64,000 bases of DNA from Muribaculaceae bacterium (GTDB taxonomy: Bacteria; Bacteroidota; Bacteroidia; Bacteroidales; Muribaculaceae), in NCBI GenBank assembly GCA_017559355.1, contig JAFYSL010000078.1, positions 1-64,000 of the forward strand, in the 5' to 3' direction. Below the pieces are notes generated by a model. It was not told the origin of the DNA, did no database searches, and was given only the letters and a program-made list of their open reading frames with translations. Made by a program: the position numbers and the translations under genes. Shown here one piece after another: positions 9,720 through 18,942 of this stretch; position 1 is the first letter of the stretch; the number at the start of each line of letters is the position of its first letter.

Positions 9720-10178
9720 ATGAAAGCAATTAAAGCATTAGGCTTTGTAGCAATCGCAATATCTATCGCATCATGCTCTTCAACCGGCAGCAAAGCTTCG
9801 GTTGAAGATGCTCACGATAGCACTACTTGCACCGAACACAACCATAACCACGAAGGCCACAATCACAACCATGGCATAGTTGTTGTGGGCGTTGCTCAAG
9901 AGGGTGATTACACTTCAGGCAAAATCTCAATCACCACAATCCCTTGCGGTGAAACTAAAGAATTTGACTACACAACCTCAAACCAAGATAAAATTGCTGC
10001 ATGGCAAAAGGGTGACACTGTTTCAATTTTCATTGAGCACCATCACCATGGCGAAGCTGCTCACGACTCTATCACTGCAATCAAAATTGGCGAGACACCT
10101 TGCGCTGCTCCTCATAACCACGAGGGACACAATCATGGATGCAACGAACATGAACATGAGCACAACCACACACATTAA
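9720..10178 (+). CDS. Histidine-rich lipoprotein, probable metal binder
   Basis: This 152-residue protein has a signal peptide ending SIASC (Cys19). Two clusters are extremely rich in His, Glu and Asn: one after the lipid anchor (about 39-53, with HNHNHEGHNHNH) and one at the C-terminus (about 130-152, ending HEHEHNHTH). A third short run, EHHHHGE, lies between them. Such clusters bind zinc, nickel, copper or cobalt. The middle segment looks like a small beta domain. No family is recognised. Its place directly behind the OmpA/TPR lipoprotein and before a terminator suggests an envelope metal buffer or chaperone, which is inference. Confidence 0.75.
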   Translation: MKAIKALGFVAIAISIASCSSTGSKASVEDAHDSTTCTEHNHNHEGHNHNHGIVVVGVAQEGDYTSGKISITTIPCGETKEFDYTTSNQDKIAAWQKGDTVSIFIEHHHHGEAAHDSITAIKIGETPCAAPHNHEGHNHGCNEHEHEHNHTH

Positions 10179-10210
10179 TATATAGGAAGTATTATAACCC
10201 TATAAAAGTC

Positions 10211-10243
10211 GAAAGCCTCGCACTTCAACAGTGAGAGGCTTTC
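10211..10243 (+). terminator. Intrinsic terminator after the His-rich lipoprotein
   Basis: A 9-bp inverted repeat (GAAAGCCTC / GAGGCTTTC) with an inner CAC/GTG pairing is followed by TTTGTTTT on the plus strand. Confidence 0.85.
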
Positions 10244-10274
10244 TTTGTTTTATATTAGTTCTGTCTTACGGAAG

Positions 10275-10347
10275 AGCGGTAAACGAGGCTCGAACTCGCG
10301 ACCCTCAGCTTGGGAAGCTGATGCTCTACCAACTGAGCTATTACCGC
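10275..10347 (-). tRNA. tRNA-Gly (anticodon CCC)
   Basis: The minus strand folds as a full cloverleaf: acceptor stem GCGGTAA/TTACCGC, D arm with AGCTCAGTTGGTAGAGC, anticodon stem TCAGC/GCTGA around loop TTCCCAA, and T arm with GTTCGAGCC. The anticodon CCC reads GGG (glycine), and U73 is the usual glycine discriminator. The 3' CCA is not encoded, so it must be added after transcription. Confidence 0.95.
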
Positions 10348-10446
10348 ATTGAGGGTGCAAATATACACCATTTTTTTAAGTTAACCACCTTTTTTAACCA
10401 AATTTATAGCAATTTGCTATAATCCCCCCTTAATTCTTCAAAAAAA

Positions 10447-10475
10447 CAAGAGCCACATCTTAATTGTGACTCTTG
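10447..10475 (-). terminator. Intrinsic terminator after the thioredoxin lipoprotein
   Basis: An 11-bp inverted repeat with one mismatch (CAAGAGTCACA / TGTGGCTCTTG) is followed on the minus strand by a long T run. Confidence 0.85.
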
Positions 10476-10503
10476 CCCTTATAGTTTATATATTCCTACA
10501 AAT

Positions 10504-11034
10504 CTATTTTTTCAAAGCATCAGCGATTTTGCCGTCTAATTGAGATTTGATTACTTCAAGTCCTTCTACTTTTTCAAAAGTACCATCAGACTTTACCACA
10601 ACTACTACAGGGATTGCTTGACCTACCCCAAATTCTTTTGCAATTCCAGAACAATTGTCAATATCCACATAAAGGAATTCTGCTTTGCCTTTATACTTAC
10701 CAGCGAGATTTTCCACAACAGGTTTTGCTTGTTTACAAGGACCACACCACACTGCACCAAATTCGATTACTGTAGTATGTTCAGTTGCTTGCACTGTTGC
10801 TGGAGTAACAACAGCACCAGCAGGCACATCATAAATATTACCACCTTCATAAGTGATTACAGCTTCGGTTGCAGGAACTTCTGTTGTCGCTTCACCTTCA
10901 GCAGTAGCAACAACTTCTGTAGCCTCACCACTTGTTGCTGTAGAATCAGCAGCATCTTTTTCGGCACTACTTGACGCACATGACACTGCCATAACAGCCA
11001 ATGCACTTACAAATAAAAATTTAATCTTTTTCAT
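10504..11034 (-). CDS. Membrane-tethered thioredoxin-fold lipoprotein
   Basis: This 176-residue protein has a lipobox at AVSC (Cys19), a low-complexity Ala/Glu/Thr/Ser linker (about 20-60) and a thioredoxin domain (about 68-176). The active site is WCGPC at 96-100 and the cis-proline segment is QAIPVVVV. It probably reduces or exchanges disulfides outside the cytoplasm. It follows a flavin reductase-like gene by 24 nt on the same strand and ends at a good terminator. The fold is certain; the partner proteins are unknown. Confidence 0.88.
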   Translation of the reverse strand: MKKIKFLFVSALAVMAVSCASSSAEKDAADSTATSGEATEVVATAEGEATTEVPATEAVITYEGGNIYDVPAGAVVTPATVQATEHTTVIEFGAVWCGPCKQAKPVVENLAGKYKGKAEFLYVDIDNCSGIAKEFGVGQAIPVVVVVKSDGTFEKVEGLEVIKSQLDGKIADALKK

Positions 11035-11058
11035 AATTATCTTTATTCCTTTTTAAGA

Positions 11059-11571
11059 TTATTCATTAATCCATGCACCCACAATCTCTGCTACATAGAT
11101 ATTGTGTAATGATCCGCCAGGTCCATCGTTATACCATTTTGCCAACGATTCTTTATCGAGGAAATTCTCAGCCTTCAATGCTTCAACATATAGCACTTTA
11201 CAATCAAGCACCAATCGCGCTTCATCAAATGCAATTTGCCCCGATGGGAGCACCTTTGAGGTCAATCCTTCATAATTCATTTTATCGTAGTTGCGACCAC
11301 TCTCCTTCCCCATCACTCCGAGCATCTTTTTCATGCCGGCACCAAAGAATGATAAGGTAAAGCGATGTGTGCGAGCAATAAACTCATCGGTATATCTTTC
11401 GGGACGCACATATGCAGTAACCACATATTTTCCCCACAATTCACCTACACCGCCCCAACTAGCAGTCATCATATTATACTTTTCCTCATCTCCAGCAGTG
11501 ATTAGCATCCAATCGCTCGAAATGAGTTTGATAAAATTGTCGGTAATTTCAATAGGATTAATCTCCTTCAT
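11059..11571 (-). CDS. Flavin reductase-like FMN-binding protein
   Basis: This 170-residue protein of the FMN-binding split-barrel family has the N-terminal pattern LISSDWMLITAG...NMMTASWGGVG expected for the flavin pocket and the RPERYT strand. Members bind FMN and reduce flavins or act as small NAD(P)H-dependent reductases. It has no signal peptide, so it is cytoplasmic. It lies between a terminator-like hairpin (11593-11628) and the thioredoxin lipoprotein. The substrate is not predictable. Confidence 0.85.
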   Translation of the reverse strand: MKEINPIEITDNFIKLISSDWMLITAGDEEKYNMMTASWGGVGELWGKYVVTAYVRPERYTDEFIARTHRFTLSFFGAGMKKMLGVMGKESGRNYDKMNYEGLTSKVLPSGQIAFDEARLVLDCKVLYVEALKAENFLDKESLAKWYNDGPGGSLHNIYVAEIVGAWINE

Positions 11572-11592
11572 AATGAATAACTATTATAAAAA

Positions 11593-11628
11593 TGGAGCAC
11601 ACAAGTTGCTTGCAACAAGTATGCTCCA
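11593..11628 (-). terminator. Intrinsic terminator after mdh
   Basis: A long, nearly perfect inverted repeat (TGGAGCA...TGCTCCA with an inner ACTTGTTG/CAACTTGT) is followed on the minus strand by TTTTTATAA. It sits 22 nt upstream of the flavin reductase start, so it may terminate mdh or attenuate read-through. Confidence 0.8.
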
Positions 11629-11660
11629 TAATATTTGTTGTTACTTAACTTGCTAACTTA

Positions 11661-12587
11661 TTATGCGAGAGCAGCGTTAGTGTTGCGAACAGCGTCAGCA
11701 CTTTTCTTGAAGAGTGCTTTTTCTTCGTCGTTGAGTTCGAATTCAACGATTTTTTCGATACCACCTTTACCGAGGATACAAGGAACACCGATACAGATGT
11801 CGCTTTCGCCATATTCGCCTTCGAGCATTGCGCTACAAGGGATAAGTTTCTTTTGGTCGTGGATAACAGCAGCAGCAACTTGAGCAGCAGCAGCACCTGG
11901 AGCATACCAAGCTGAAGTACCAAGAAGACCTGTCAAAGTAGCACCACCTACCATTGTATCAGCAGCAACCTTAGCGAGAGTTTCAGCTTCGAGAAGTGAA
12001 GAAGCAGGAACACCACGATAAGCAGCAAAGCGAGTCAAAGGAATCATAGTAGTATCACCGTGACCACCGATTACCATACCTTCGATTTCGTTAGGGTTAG
12101 CGTTGAGAGCTTGGCTCAAATAGAATTTGAAACGAGCGCTATCAAGAGCACCACCCATACCGATGATACGGTTTTTAGGAAGACCGCTTGTTTTGTGGAT
12201 GAGGTAAGTCATTGTATCCATTGGGTTAGATACGCACACGATTACTGCATCTGGAGAGTATTTCAATACGTTGTCAGTAACTGATTTTACGATACCAGCG
12301 TTAACACCGATAAGCTCTTCACGAGTCATACCTGGTTTACGAGGAATACCTGAAGTGATAACAACTACATCGCTACCAGCAGTTTTTTCATAATCGTTAG
12401 TAACACCAGTGAGACGAGTGTTAAGGTTAAGGATATTTGCAGTTTGCATGATATCCATTGATTTACCTTCTGAAAGACCTTCTTTGATGTCGATCAAAAC
12501 TACTTCATCAGCAACACCTGTTGTTACCAATACATTTGCACAAGTTGCGCCTACATTACCAGCGCCTACAACTGTAACTTTTGACAT
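11661..12587 (-). CDS. mdh: Malate dehydrogenase (LDH-like type)
   Basis: This 308-residue enzyme interconverts malate and oxaloacetate with NAD in the cytoplasm; in Bacteroidales it feeds the reductive branch to succinate. The dinucleotide motif is GAGNVGA (8-14), Arg83 in GIPRKPG is a substrate-binding arginine typical of malate rather than lactate enzymes, and the catalytic histidine is His176 in GGHGDT. It has a perfect -7 box upstream (12659-12666) and a strong hairpin downstream, so it is probably monocistronic. Confidence 0.95.
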   Translation of the reverse strand: MSKVTVVGAGNVGATCANVLVTTGVADEVVLIDIKEGLSEGKSMDIMQTANILNLNTRLTGVTNDYEKTAGSDVVVITSGIPRKPGMTREELIGVNAGIVKSVTDNVLKYSPDAVIVCVSNPMDTMTYLIHKTSGLPKNRIIGMGGALDSARFKFYLSQALNANPNEIEGMVIGGHGDTTMIPLTRFAAYRGVPASSLLEAETLAKVAADTMVGGATLTGLLGTSAWYAPGAAAAQVAAAVIHDQKKLIPCSAMLEGEYGESDICIGVPCILGKGGIEKIVEFELNDEEKALFKKSADAVRNTNAALA

Positions 12588-12658
12588 AATTCTATTATTT
12601 ATAAATCGATTTATATAATTAATTTTTCAATAATCCATAGTTGGACAATATAACAATG

Positions 12659-12666
12659 CAAATTTA
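12659..12666 (-). promoter_or_regulatory. -7 box (TAAATTTG) for mdh
   Basis: An exact minus-strand TAnnTTTG match about 71 bases upstream of the mdh ATG. A TTG trinucleotide lies about 22 bases further up. Confidence 0.5.
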
Positions 12667-12783
12667 ATTAATTTATTTGTTATCGCTGCAACTATTTACC
12701 AAAATTTAGCACTTAATTTTCAATAAATTCCTATTTAATACCCGTTTATACCAATTGTTTCATTAAAATACCAGAAAAAAACT

Positions 12784-12791
12784 TAACTTTG
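12784..12791 (+). promoter_or_regulatory. -7 box (TAACTTTG) directly against the ABC exporter start
   Basis: An exact TAnnTTTG match ends only 4 bases before the ATG at 12796. If it is used, the transcript would start at or within a few bases of the start codon (leaderless). Confidence 0.5.
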
Positions 12792-12795
12792 TGGC

Positions 12796-14622
12796 ATGAA
12801 AGATTTTTTATTGATACTAAAACGCTTTGTTGCGCCATATAAAAAGTATGTAGCGCTAAATATTATTTTCAATATTTTAGCAGCATTCTTGACCCTTTTC
12901 TCGTTTGCAATCATCGTTCCTATTTTGGAAATGCTTTTTGAAATCAAACAAGAAGTTTACACCTTTATACCTTGGAGCGAAGGTAGTGCAAAAGATGTTA
13001 TAGTAAACAATTTCTATTACTATACTCAAGAGATTTTGGCACAACATGGGCCATCGTTCACTCTCGCCATGTTGGCTGTAGCATTAGTCTTTATGACTCT
13101 ACTCAAAACTGGCGCTACATATCTCAGTTCATATTTCATCATTCCTTTGCGTGCTGGCATTGTGCGCGACCTTCGTAATTGCGTGTACGACAAAATCGTA
13201 TCTCTTCCCATCGCATTCTTCACTTCTGAACGCAAAGGTGACGTGATTGCCCGCATGAGTGGTGATGTGACCGAGGTAGAAGGTTCAATCATGGCATCGC
13301 TCGACATGATGTTCAAAAACCCAGTAATGATTATCGTGTGCTTGGTGATGATGATTACTGTATCATGGCAATTAACGCTATTTGTACTTATCCTCCTCCC
13401 CATCGCCGGTTACATCATGGGCACCGTGGGTAAACGACTCAAACGCAAATCGCTCGAAGGTCAAAACCAAGTAGGGCTTATCATGTCATACCTTGAAGAA
13501 ACCCTTAGCGGACTTCGCATCATCAAGGCTTTTAATGCCGAAGATAAAGTAAAAAATCGTTTCCATAGTGGTACTCAAAAATTCTACAACATATCAAAGA
13601 GTGTGTCTCGCCGTCAATCATTGGCTCACCCCATGAGCGAACTATTAGGCACAACTGCTATTGCGATTGTATTGTGGTTTGGTGGAACATTGATTCTCGG
13701 TGGATATTCCGACATCAATGCCGCTGGATTCATCTACTATATGGTAATTTTCTACAGCATCATTAACCCTGCAAAAGACCTCTCAAAAGCGATGTATGCA
13801 ATACAAAAAGGTCTTGCATCAATGGAACGTGTAGACAAAATCTTAGGTAGTGAAAACCCTATTAAAGACCCCGAATCGCCAAAAGCAATCAACGATTTCA
13901 AAGGCAATATCAAATATAAAGGTGTAACATTTAGTTATGGTAGCGCCCCTGTAATTCACAACGTCGACCTCGACATTCCTGCAGGCGCAACCGTAGCATT
14001 AGTAGGACAATCAGGTTCGGGCAAATCAACAATGGCCGACCTTCTTCCACGTTTCTACGATGTTGATAGTGGCGAAATCCTCGTCGACGGCATCAATATT
14101 AAAGACCTCAAAGTCGTTGATCTTCGCGCCACTATGGGCAATGTAAACCAAGAGGCGATTTTGTTTAACGACACCTTCTACAACAACATCACATTTGGCG
14201 TAAAAAATGCCACAATGGAGCAAGTCATCGAAGCTGCACGCATCGCAAATGCCCACGACTTCATCATGGAAACCGAAGGGGGATACGAAACCAATATCGG
14301 CGATCGTGGTTGTAAACTTTCAGGAGGACAACGCCAACGTATCTCTATTGCTCGTGCAATCCTCAAGAATCCTCCTATTTTGATTCTCGACGAAGCAACT
14401 TCAGCACTCGACTCTGAAAGCGAAAAACTCGTACAACAAGCCCTCGATCATTTAATGAAAGATCGCACAACACTTGTTATCGCACACCGATTGTCAACAA
14501 TCAAAAATGCCGACATGATATGCGTAATGCACGAAGGTCGCATCGTTGAACGTGGCACCCACGACGAACTCCTCGCACTCAACGGCTACTACAAACGCCT
14601 CGTTGATATGCAAAAATTCTAA
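12796..14622 (+). CDS. MsbA-like lipid/drug ABC exporter
   Basis: This 608-residue half-transporter has six predicted membrane helices (about 15-320) fused to one ATPase domain (about 360-605). The ATPase has Walker A GQSGSGKST, the signature LSGGQRQR, Walker B ILILDEATSALD and the H-loop AHRLST. The layout fits type IV exporters such as MsbA, which flip lipid A or other lipids or drugs. The start is fixed by a hydrophobic N-terminus (MKDFLLILKRF) and the absence of another nearby ATG. It converges with the importer ATPase gene with a single base between stop codons. Confidence 0.9.
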   Translation: MKDFLLILKRFVAPYKKYVALNIIFNILAAFLTLFSFAIIVPILEMLFEIKQEVYTFIPWSEGSAKDVIVNNFYYYTQEILAQHGPSFTLAMLAVALVFMTLLKTGATYLSSYFIIPLRAGIVRDLRNCVYDKIVSLPIAFFTSERKGDVIARMSGDVTEVEGSIMASLDMMFKNPVMIIVCLVMMITVSWQLTLFVLILLPIAGYIMGTVGKRLKRKSLEGQNQVGLIMSYLEETLSGLRIIKAFNAEDKVKNRFHSGTQKFYNISKSVSRRQSLAHPMSELLGTTAIAIVLWFGGTLILGGYSDINAAGFIYYMVIFYSIINPAKDLSKAMYAIQKGLASMERVDKILGSENPIKDPESPKAINDFKGNIKYKGVTFSYGSAPVIHNVDLDIPAGATVALVGQSGSGKSTMADLLPRFYDVDSGEILVDGINIKDLKVVDLRATMGNVNQEAILFNDTFYNNITFGVKNATMEQVIEAARIANAHDFIMETEGGYETNIGDRGCKLSGGQRQRISIARAILKNPPILILDEATSALDSESEKLVQQALDHLMKDRTTLVIAHRLSTIKNADMICVMHEGRIVERGTHDELLALNGYYKRLVDMQKF

Positions 14623-14623
14623 T

Positions 14624-15412
14624 TTAGTTATTCTTTGGACGGAAGTCCATTACCTCCGAATCGAAGGCAATATTGCGATTGGGGAATAGATTGTTGAGAA
14701 CTCCGTTTTCGACAAATTCACTTGTTGTTCCCTCTATTACCGTTGCATCATTTGTTACGAGCCAAAGGCGGTCGGTTAATGGCAATGACAATCCCACATC
14801 GTGAGTTGATAGCAATATAGCCTTTTGCTGCGACTGTGCCAATTGGCGAAGTAGTTGCATGGTTTCGATGCGCGATGCTACATCAAGAAATGCAGTAGGC
14901 TCATCGAGAATTATAATTGGCGTTTCTTGCGCCAATGCTCGTGCTATCATTGCCTTTTGTCGCTCACCATCAGAGAGAGTTGCAACATAATCGTGCAATT
15001 TATGGCTCATTCCCACTGCCTCGACTGCATCTCTTACCACCTTGCAATCCCCTTCATCAAGACGACCAAAGAACCCTGTATAAGGTTGACGGCCGAGCGA
15101 TACAAGCTCCTCAACAGTTAATGCTCCAGCAAGTGTGCGGTCGGTATAAACAATACCTATAAGTTTCGACAACTCTTTAGATGAATATGCAGTTAAATCG
15201 CGACCATTTATCTCTACTACGCCACTCAATGCCGATTGAACACCCGAAATGGTGCGTAATAGTGTTGATTTTCCGATACCATTTGCACCAAGCAAGCACA
15301 CCAATTCACCAGCATACAGCGACACATTGAGATGCTTTAACACCTCAGTTACACGCTTGCCATTGCGATACCCTACCGTGAGGTCGATTGTTGATAACAT
15401 TGCTTGAGCCAT
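14624..15412 (-). CDS. ABC importer ATPase (FecE/BtuD type)
   Basis: This 262-residue ATPase powers uptake of an iron-siderophore, heme or corrinoid type ligand. It shows Walker A GANGIGKST, a signature-like LSDGERQK, Walker B IIILDEPTAFLD and the H-loop STHDVG. Its ATG overlaps the stop codon of the permease gene by one base (TAATG), indicating translational coupling. It is the last gene of the 23373-14624 operon. The exact substrate is not visible. Confidence 0.9.
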   Translation of the reverse strand: MAQAMLSTIDLTVGYRNGKRVTEVLKHLNVSLYAGELVCLLGANGIGKSTLLRTISGVQSALSGVVEINGRDLTAYSSKELSKLIGIVYTDRTLAGALTVEELVSLGRQPYTGFFGRLDEGDCKVVRDAVEAVGMSHKLHDYVATLSDGERQKAMIARALAQETPIIILDEPTAFLDVASRIETMQLLRQLAQSQQKAILLSTHDVGLSLPLTDRLWLVTNDATVIEGTTSEFVENGVLNNLFPNRNIAFDSEVMDFRPKNN

Positions 15413-16443
15413 TAGTTGAAATAAAGAATCTTTTTGCGATTAACAATAATATATATAATGATAGGCACACCTATCACTGGAGTAATTGCATTTATAGGAA
15501 TCACACCCCACGATGCAGGCAACACACTTATGAGATTACACAAAAGCGCGATTACTGCACCAGCAAGAGCCGTAGCAGGCAACAAAACAGTGTGATTAGA
15601 GGAACGCAATGCCAATCGTGCGATATGTGGCACAATTAATCCAAGAAATCCTATTGGACCACAAAATGCCGTAACCACAGCAGTAAGAACACCCGAGAGC
15701 AATAACAACTTGTTGCGAGTTGCCTTTATACTCACCCCAAGATTTTCGGCATAGCGAGCACCCAAAAGTAGCGCATTAAGTGGTTTGACAAGCATAAACG
15801 ACAACAATAATGATATCAATATCAATATTGCAAACAGAGGCAATCGATCGAGTGTTACGCCCGAAAAGTTACCCATACCCCATATCACAAACGAGTGAAC
15901 GCCCTCTTGTGTAGAGAAAAAGTTGAGCAACGATATCGCCGACGAGGTGAGATATCCCACCATTATACCTATAATAAGTAGCATTGCCGTTGATTTCACT
16001 ATAGATGAGAAGAACAATAGTATTAGCATCACTACAGCAGCGCCAACAATTGCTCCAAGCAGAATACCCAAATAGGAACTAATTGCCTCGCTCACCACTC
16101 CACCCATTGCGAGCATCACGATTGCCACACCAAGACTAGAACCTGTTGAAACGCCCAAGATTGATGGACCTGCAAGAGGGTTATCAAAAGTTGTTTGCAA
16201 CAATAACCCTGCTACGGCAAGTGCTGCGCCAGCAAGCGTTGCAGTCAATGCCATAGGCAAGCGAGTTTCAACGACAATCGTTTCCCATGTGGGCTTTGAC
16301 ACCTCGCCACCAAAGATTGCATTTACCACCTCTCCAAATGGTATGTCAATTGAGCCATAGACCAAATTCAATGGCAACAACACTACCACAAGCAGAGATA
16401 ACGCTATTAGGGTGATTGTGGAACGATGAGATGTCGCTTTCAT
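15412..16443 (-). CDS. FecCD-family ABC importer permease
   Basis: This 343-residue, very hydrophobic protein has about ten membrane helices and is the channel half of a FecCD/BtuC-type importer. Family hallmarks are LAGAALAVAGLLLQTTFDNPLAGPSILGVSTGSSLG and, near the end, GPIGFLGLIVPHIAR, the cytoplasmic loop that meets the ATPase. It is coupled to the ATPase gene and follows the POT-like carrier gene by 5 nt. Confidence 0.92.
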   Translation of the reverse strand: MKATSHRSTITLIALSLLVVVLLPLNLVYGSIDIPFGEVVNAIFGGEVSKPTWETIVVETRLPMALTATLAGAALAVAGLLLQTTFDNPLAGPSILGVSTGSSLGVAIVMLAMGGVVSEAISSYLGILLGAIVGAAVVMLILLFFSSIVKSTAMLLIIGIMVGYLTSSAISLLNFFSTQEGVHSFVIWGMGNFSGVTLDRLPLFAILILISLLLSFMLVKPLNALLLGARYAENLGVSIKATRNKLLLLSGVLTAVVTAFCGPIGFLGLIVPHIARLALRSSNHTVLLPATALAGAVIALLCNLISVLPASWGVIPINAITPVIGVPIIIYIIVNRKKILYFN

Positions 16444-16448
16444 TTTTT

Positions 16449-17789
16449 CTAATTTTTTTCTTTATTTACTCGAGCATATATTATTAATGCGAAAGCCGAA
16501 ATCAAACCGATTGCAGCAAACCAATACCAAATATAATGAGCATTGGCCGAGGCTGCTTGCCACGCCTCAACACTTTCAAAACCATTTGGGTCGGGACAAT
16601 ATTTTGAGAGCAAAATACCCGAAAGTCCAAAACCTAAAATTGATGAAAGGAACGAGTCTAAATGGCTAAATCCTAAATATAATCCCTCTTCACCTTTGGG
16701 AGCTTGATGAGAGAAATATTCAAGATATCGAGGTGAAATAAAACATTCGGCAAGTGCTTGAAATGCAATACCCACAATCATCATCAATGTAATAGGGTGC
16801 ATTCCCAATATTTCGCCACTAAACATATTACCAGTTGCCATTACCATTGCCGAAAGTGGTATTAAGAACATACCTATGATAATTGATGTCAACGCCTTGC
16901 GACGCGCCATAAATTGAGTAACAAAATTCACACACACCACTACAACAAATGGATTTACATTTGCAATCCAACCTGGTCGTGCAGTTTCGCCAGCAAGACG
17001 AATTATATATTTAGGCATTGTAGCATACAACTGTTGTTGCACAATCCAAAATCCTGTAACAATAAGTATCAAAAACAGCAATCGCCCATTTGAAAATACT
17101 TTTACCAATCCATGCATCACCTCTTTTATACTTTTCCCCTCTCCCGAATGGTTTGCCGAATGATAGAATAGCAATATTGCCACAAAAGCGATAACGCATA
17201 ATGTTGCCGAGAAAAAGTTTATATAAATATATGCCGAATCTCCTATTAACGAACGTAATGGATCAATCACACTTTTTCCCGTAAACGAACCAATATTGAC
17301 CAACATATAGAATATTGAATAGCCTTTAGCTCGTGTTTCAGAGGTAGTTTCTCTTGCTACCGAAGCCGATATAATTGACTTTATAAAAGATCCTCCAATC
17401 ATCAATATTATGAGAATGGGGATAATTAGATATCGTTCCCAACTTTCAACAAGTCCTGTGTATGTCGTAGTTTCGCCATATTGCACTAATCCCCCACTTT
17501 CAAGCATTATCGGCAAGAGTCCTTGGAGCAAATAACCTACCGATAGCAATGAAAATGCAATAATAATTGACTTGCGATAACCAACCTTATCGGCAAATGC
17601 TCCCGTAAAAAGAGGCAAAAGATACAACCCTCCCGAGAAAAGTCCCGAAATAAGGCCAGCTTCAATATCAGAAAATCCTAATGTATTTGAAAGATAAAAT
17701 GTAATCACAATAAACACAGCGTAATATGCCATGCGTTCCAACATTTCTGCCGTATTTGCAGTCCAAAAAGCTTTAGAATATTTTGCCAT
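16449..17789 (-). CDS. Major facilitator transporter, POT-like
   Basis: This 446-residue protein has about 12-14 hydrophobic segments. The N-terminal segment EMLERMAYY matches the ExxER...YY motif of proton-dependent oligopeptide (POT/PTR) carriers, and GAFADKVGYRKS is the MFS loop 2-3 motif. It sits between the substrate-binding protein and the permease of an ABC importer, so it may move a related ligand across the inner membrane, for example a siderophore, peptide or chelate. This role is inferred from position only. Confidence 0.8.
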   Translation of the reverse strand: MAKYSKAFWTANTAEMLERMAYYAVFIVITFYLSNTLGFSDIEAGLISGLFSGGLYLLPLFTGAFADKVGYRKSIIIAFSLLSVGYLLQGLLPIMLESGGLVQYGETTTYTGLVESWERYLIIPILIILMIGGSFIKSIISASVARETTSETRAKGYSIFYMLVNIGSFTGKSVIDPLRSLIGDSAYIYINFFSATLCVIAFVAILLFYHSANHSGEGKSIKEVMHGLVKVFSNGRLLFLILIVTGFWIVQQQLYATMPKYIIRLAGETARPGWIANVNPFVVVVCVNFVTQFMARRKALTSIIIGMFLIPLSAMVMATGNMFSGEILGMHPITLMMIVGIAFQALAECFISPRYLEYFSHQAPKGEEGLYLGFSHLDSFLSSILGFGLSGILLSKYCPDPNGFESVEAWQAASANAHYIWYWFAAIGLISAFALIIYARVNKEKN

Positions 17790-17814
17790 TTATCAGTTCT
17801 GTTGAATATTAAAT

Positions 17815-18942
17815 CTATTTTACTTGTTGAAGGTACTTAAACACTTGTTCGCCATCAAATATCTCGGGATGGAACAATTGAATATACTCTTTTAATAATT
17901 TTTCGGGGTGAAATGGGAAATCTTCAAAGAATGAGGTTTCCACTGTTTTTATCACATACACCCCACCCTTTGAGAATGCTTCAAATTTCTTATTCAAAGG
18001 ATATTTTGACTCAAGATTAGCAAGAGTAAAATTGGGCTCGTGACTTTTTATAATCCAAAAATCGGCGTTATATGCTTTATCATATACGGTGGCAAAATCG
18101 AGTTGTAGCGACCCTGTAGAAGAATCTTCACTCCATGGATACGCAGCACCAGCATCGGCATACATTTGAGCCATATAACTACCACCTCCAGGCAAGAACC
18201 ACACTCCATCTATAAGCATTTCACTTATTACTGTAGGTCTATTCTCTACCTCTTTCACCTTTGCACAAAGGTTGCTATAACTATTTACAACATCTTCATA
18301 TATAGCATTTGCCTCCTTCTCTTTACACAATAAAAATCCAAAAAACTTTATCCACTCAGCACGGCCAAGAGGTGTTGTTTCCATATAATCGGCACACTCT
18401 ATGATAGTAATTCCAAGTTTTTCAATTGCGCCATGTCCAGCATTTTGAAATGGAGAGGTTAGTATCACATCAGGAGATAATTCTACGATTTTCTCAATTG
18501 TTGGCGCCATTGAATTCCCAGCATCTACAACTGTTCCATTCCTTACCCCCTCTACAATTTGAGAGATTTTATAATATTCGGCATCTACAATACCAGTTAC
18601 TGCATCTACCCTTCCCAGTTCATTGAATGCACCTGCATGTACCGACGAATACACCAACGCCGAATTTATAGGGACTCTCACCACCTCTATTTCAGTCGTC
18701 AATCCCTCAGGCTTCACACTATCACGATGCACCAATGCATAGCGTTTTAGCAAAGCGCCCTCTTTCCATGGATTTTGAACATCAACAAGAGTATAGCCTC
18801 CACAATCTACAATAGTGAGCAATTTGGCATGTGTAGTCAATGTATCTCCAACAACCTCCCTCGATGTTGTGCTACCACTATTGCACGCAACAAGGAATAT
18901 TGCTGATAAAACTATTGTTAGTATGTTTCTCAAAAACGTCAT
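17815..18942 (-). CDS. Substrate-binding lipoprotein of the ABC importer
   Basis: This 375-residue protein has a lipobox at LVAC (Cys20) and a two-lobed periplasmic-binding fold of the FecB/BtuF class. Seen in it are the VPINSALVYSSVHAGAF start of lobe 1, ELSPDVILTSPF, and the long linker helix around WIKFFGFLLCKEKEAN. It should capture iron chelate or corrinoid and pass it to the permease. Its ATG overlaps the helicase stop codon (TAATG). Confidence 0.88.
   Translation of the reverse strand: MTFLRNILTIVLSAIFLVACNSGSTTSREVVGDTLTTHAKLLTIVDCGGYTLVDVQNPWKEGALLKRYALVHRDSVKPEGLTTEIEVVRVPINSALVYSSVHAGAFNELGRVDAVTGIVDAEYYKISQIVEGVRNGTVVDAGNSMAPTIEKIVELSPDVILTSPFQNAGHGAIEKLGITIIECADYMETTPLGRAEWIKFFGFLLCKEKEANAIYEDVVNSYSNLCAKVKEVENRPTVISEMLIDGVWFLPGGGSYMAQMYADAGAAYPWSEDSSTGSLQLDFATVYDKAYNADFWIIKSHEPNFTLANLESKYPLNKKFEAFSKGGVYVIKTVETSFFEDFPFHPEKLLKEYIQLFHPEIFDGEQVFKYLQQVK

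Noticed and set aside
10231..10422. A 63-codon plus-strand reading frame
   Set aside because: It runs across the tRNA-Gly gene in the opposite direction and has no family features. The tRNA cloverleaf explains the sequence.
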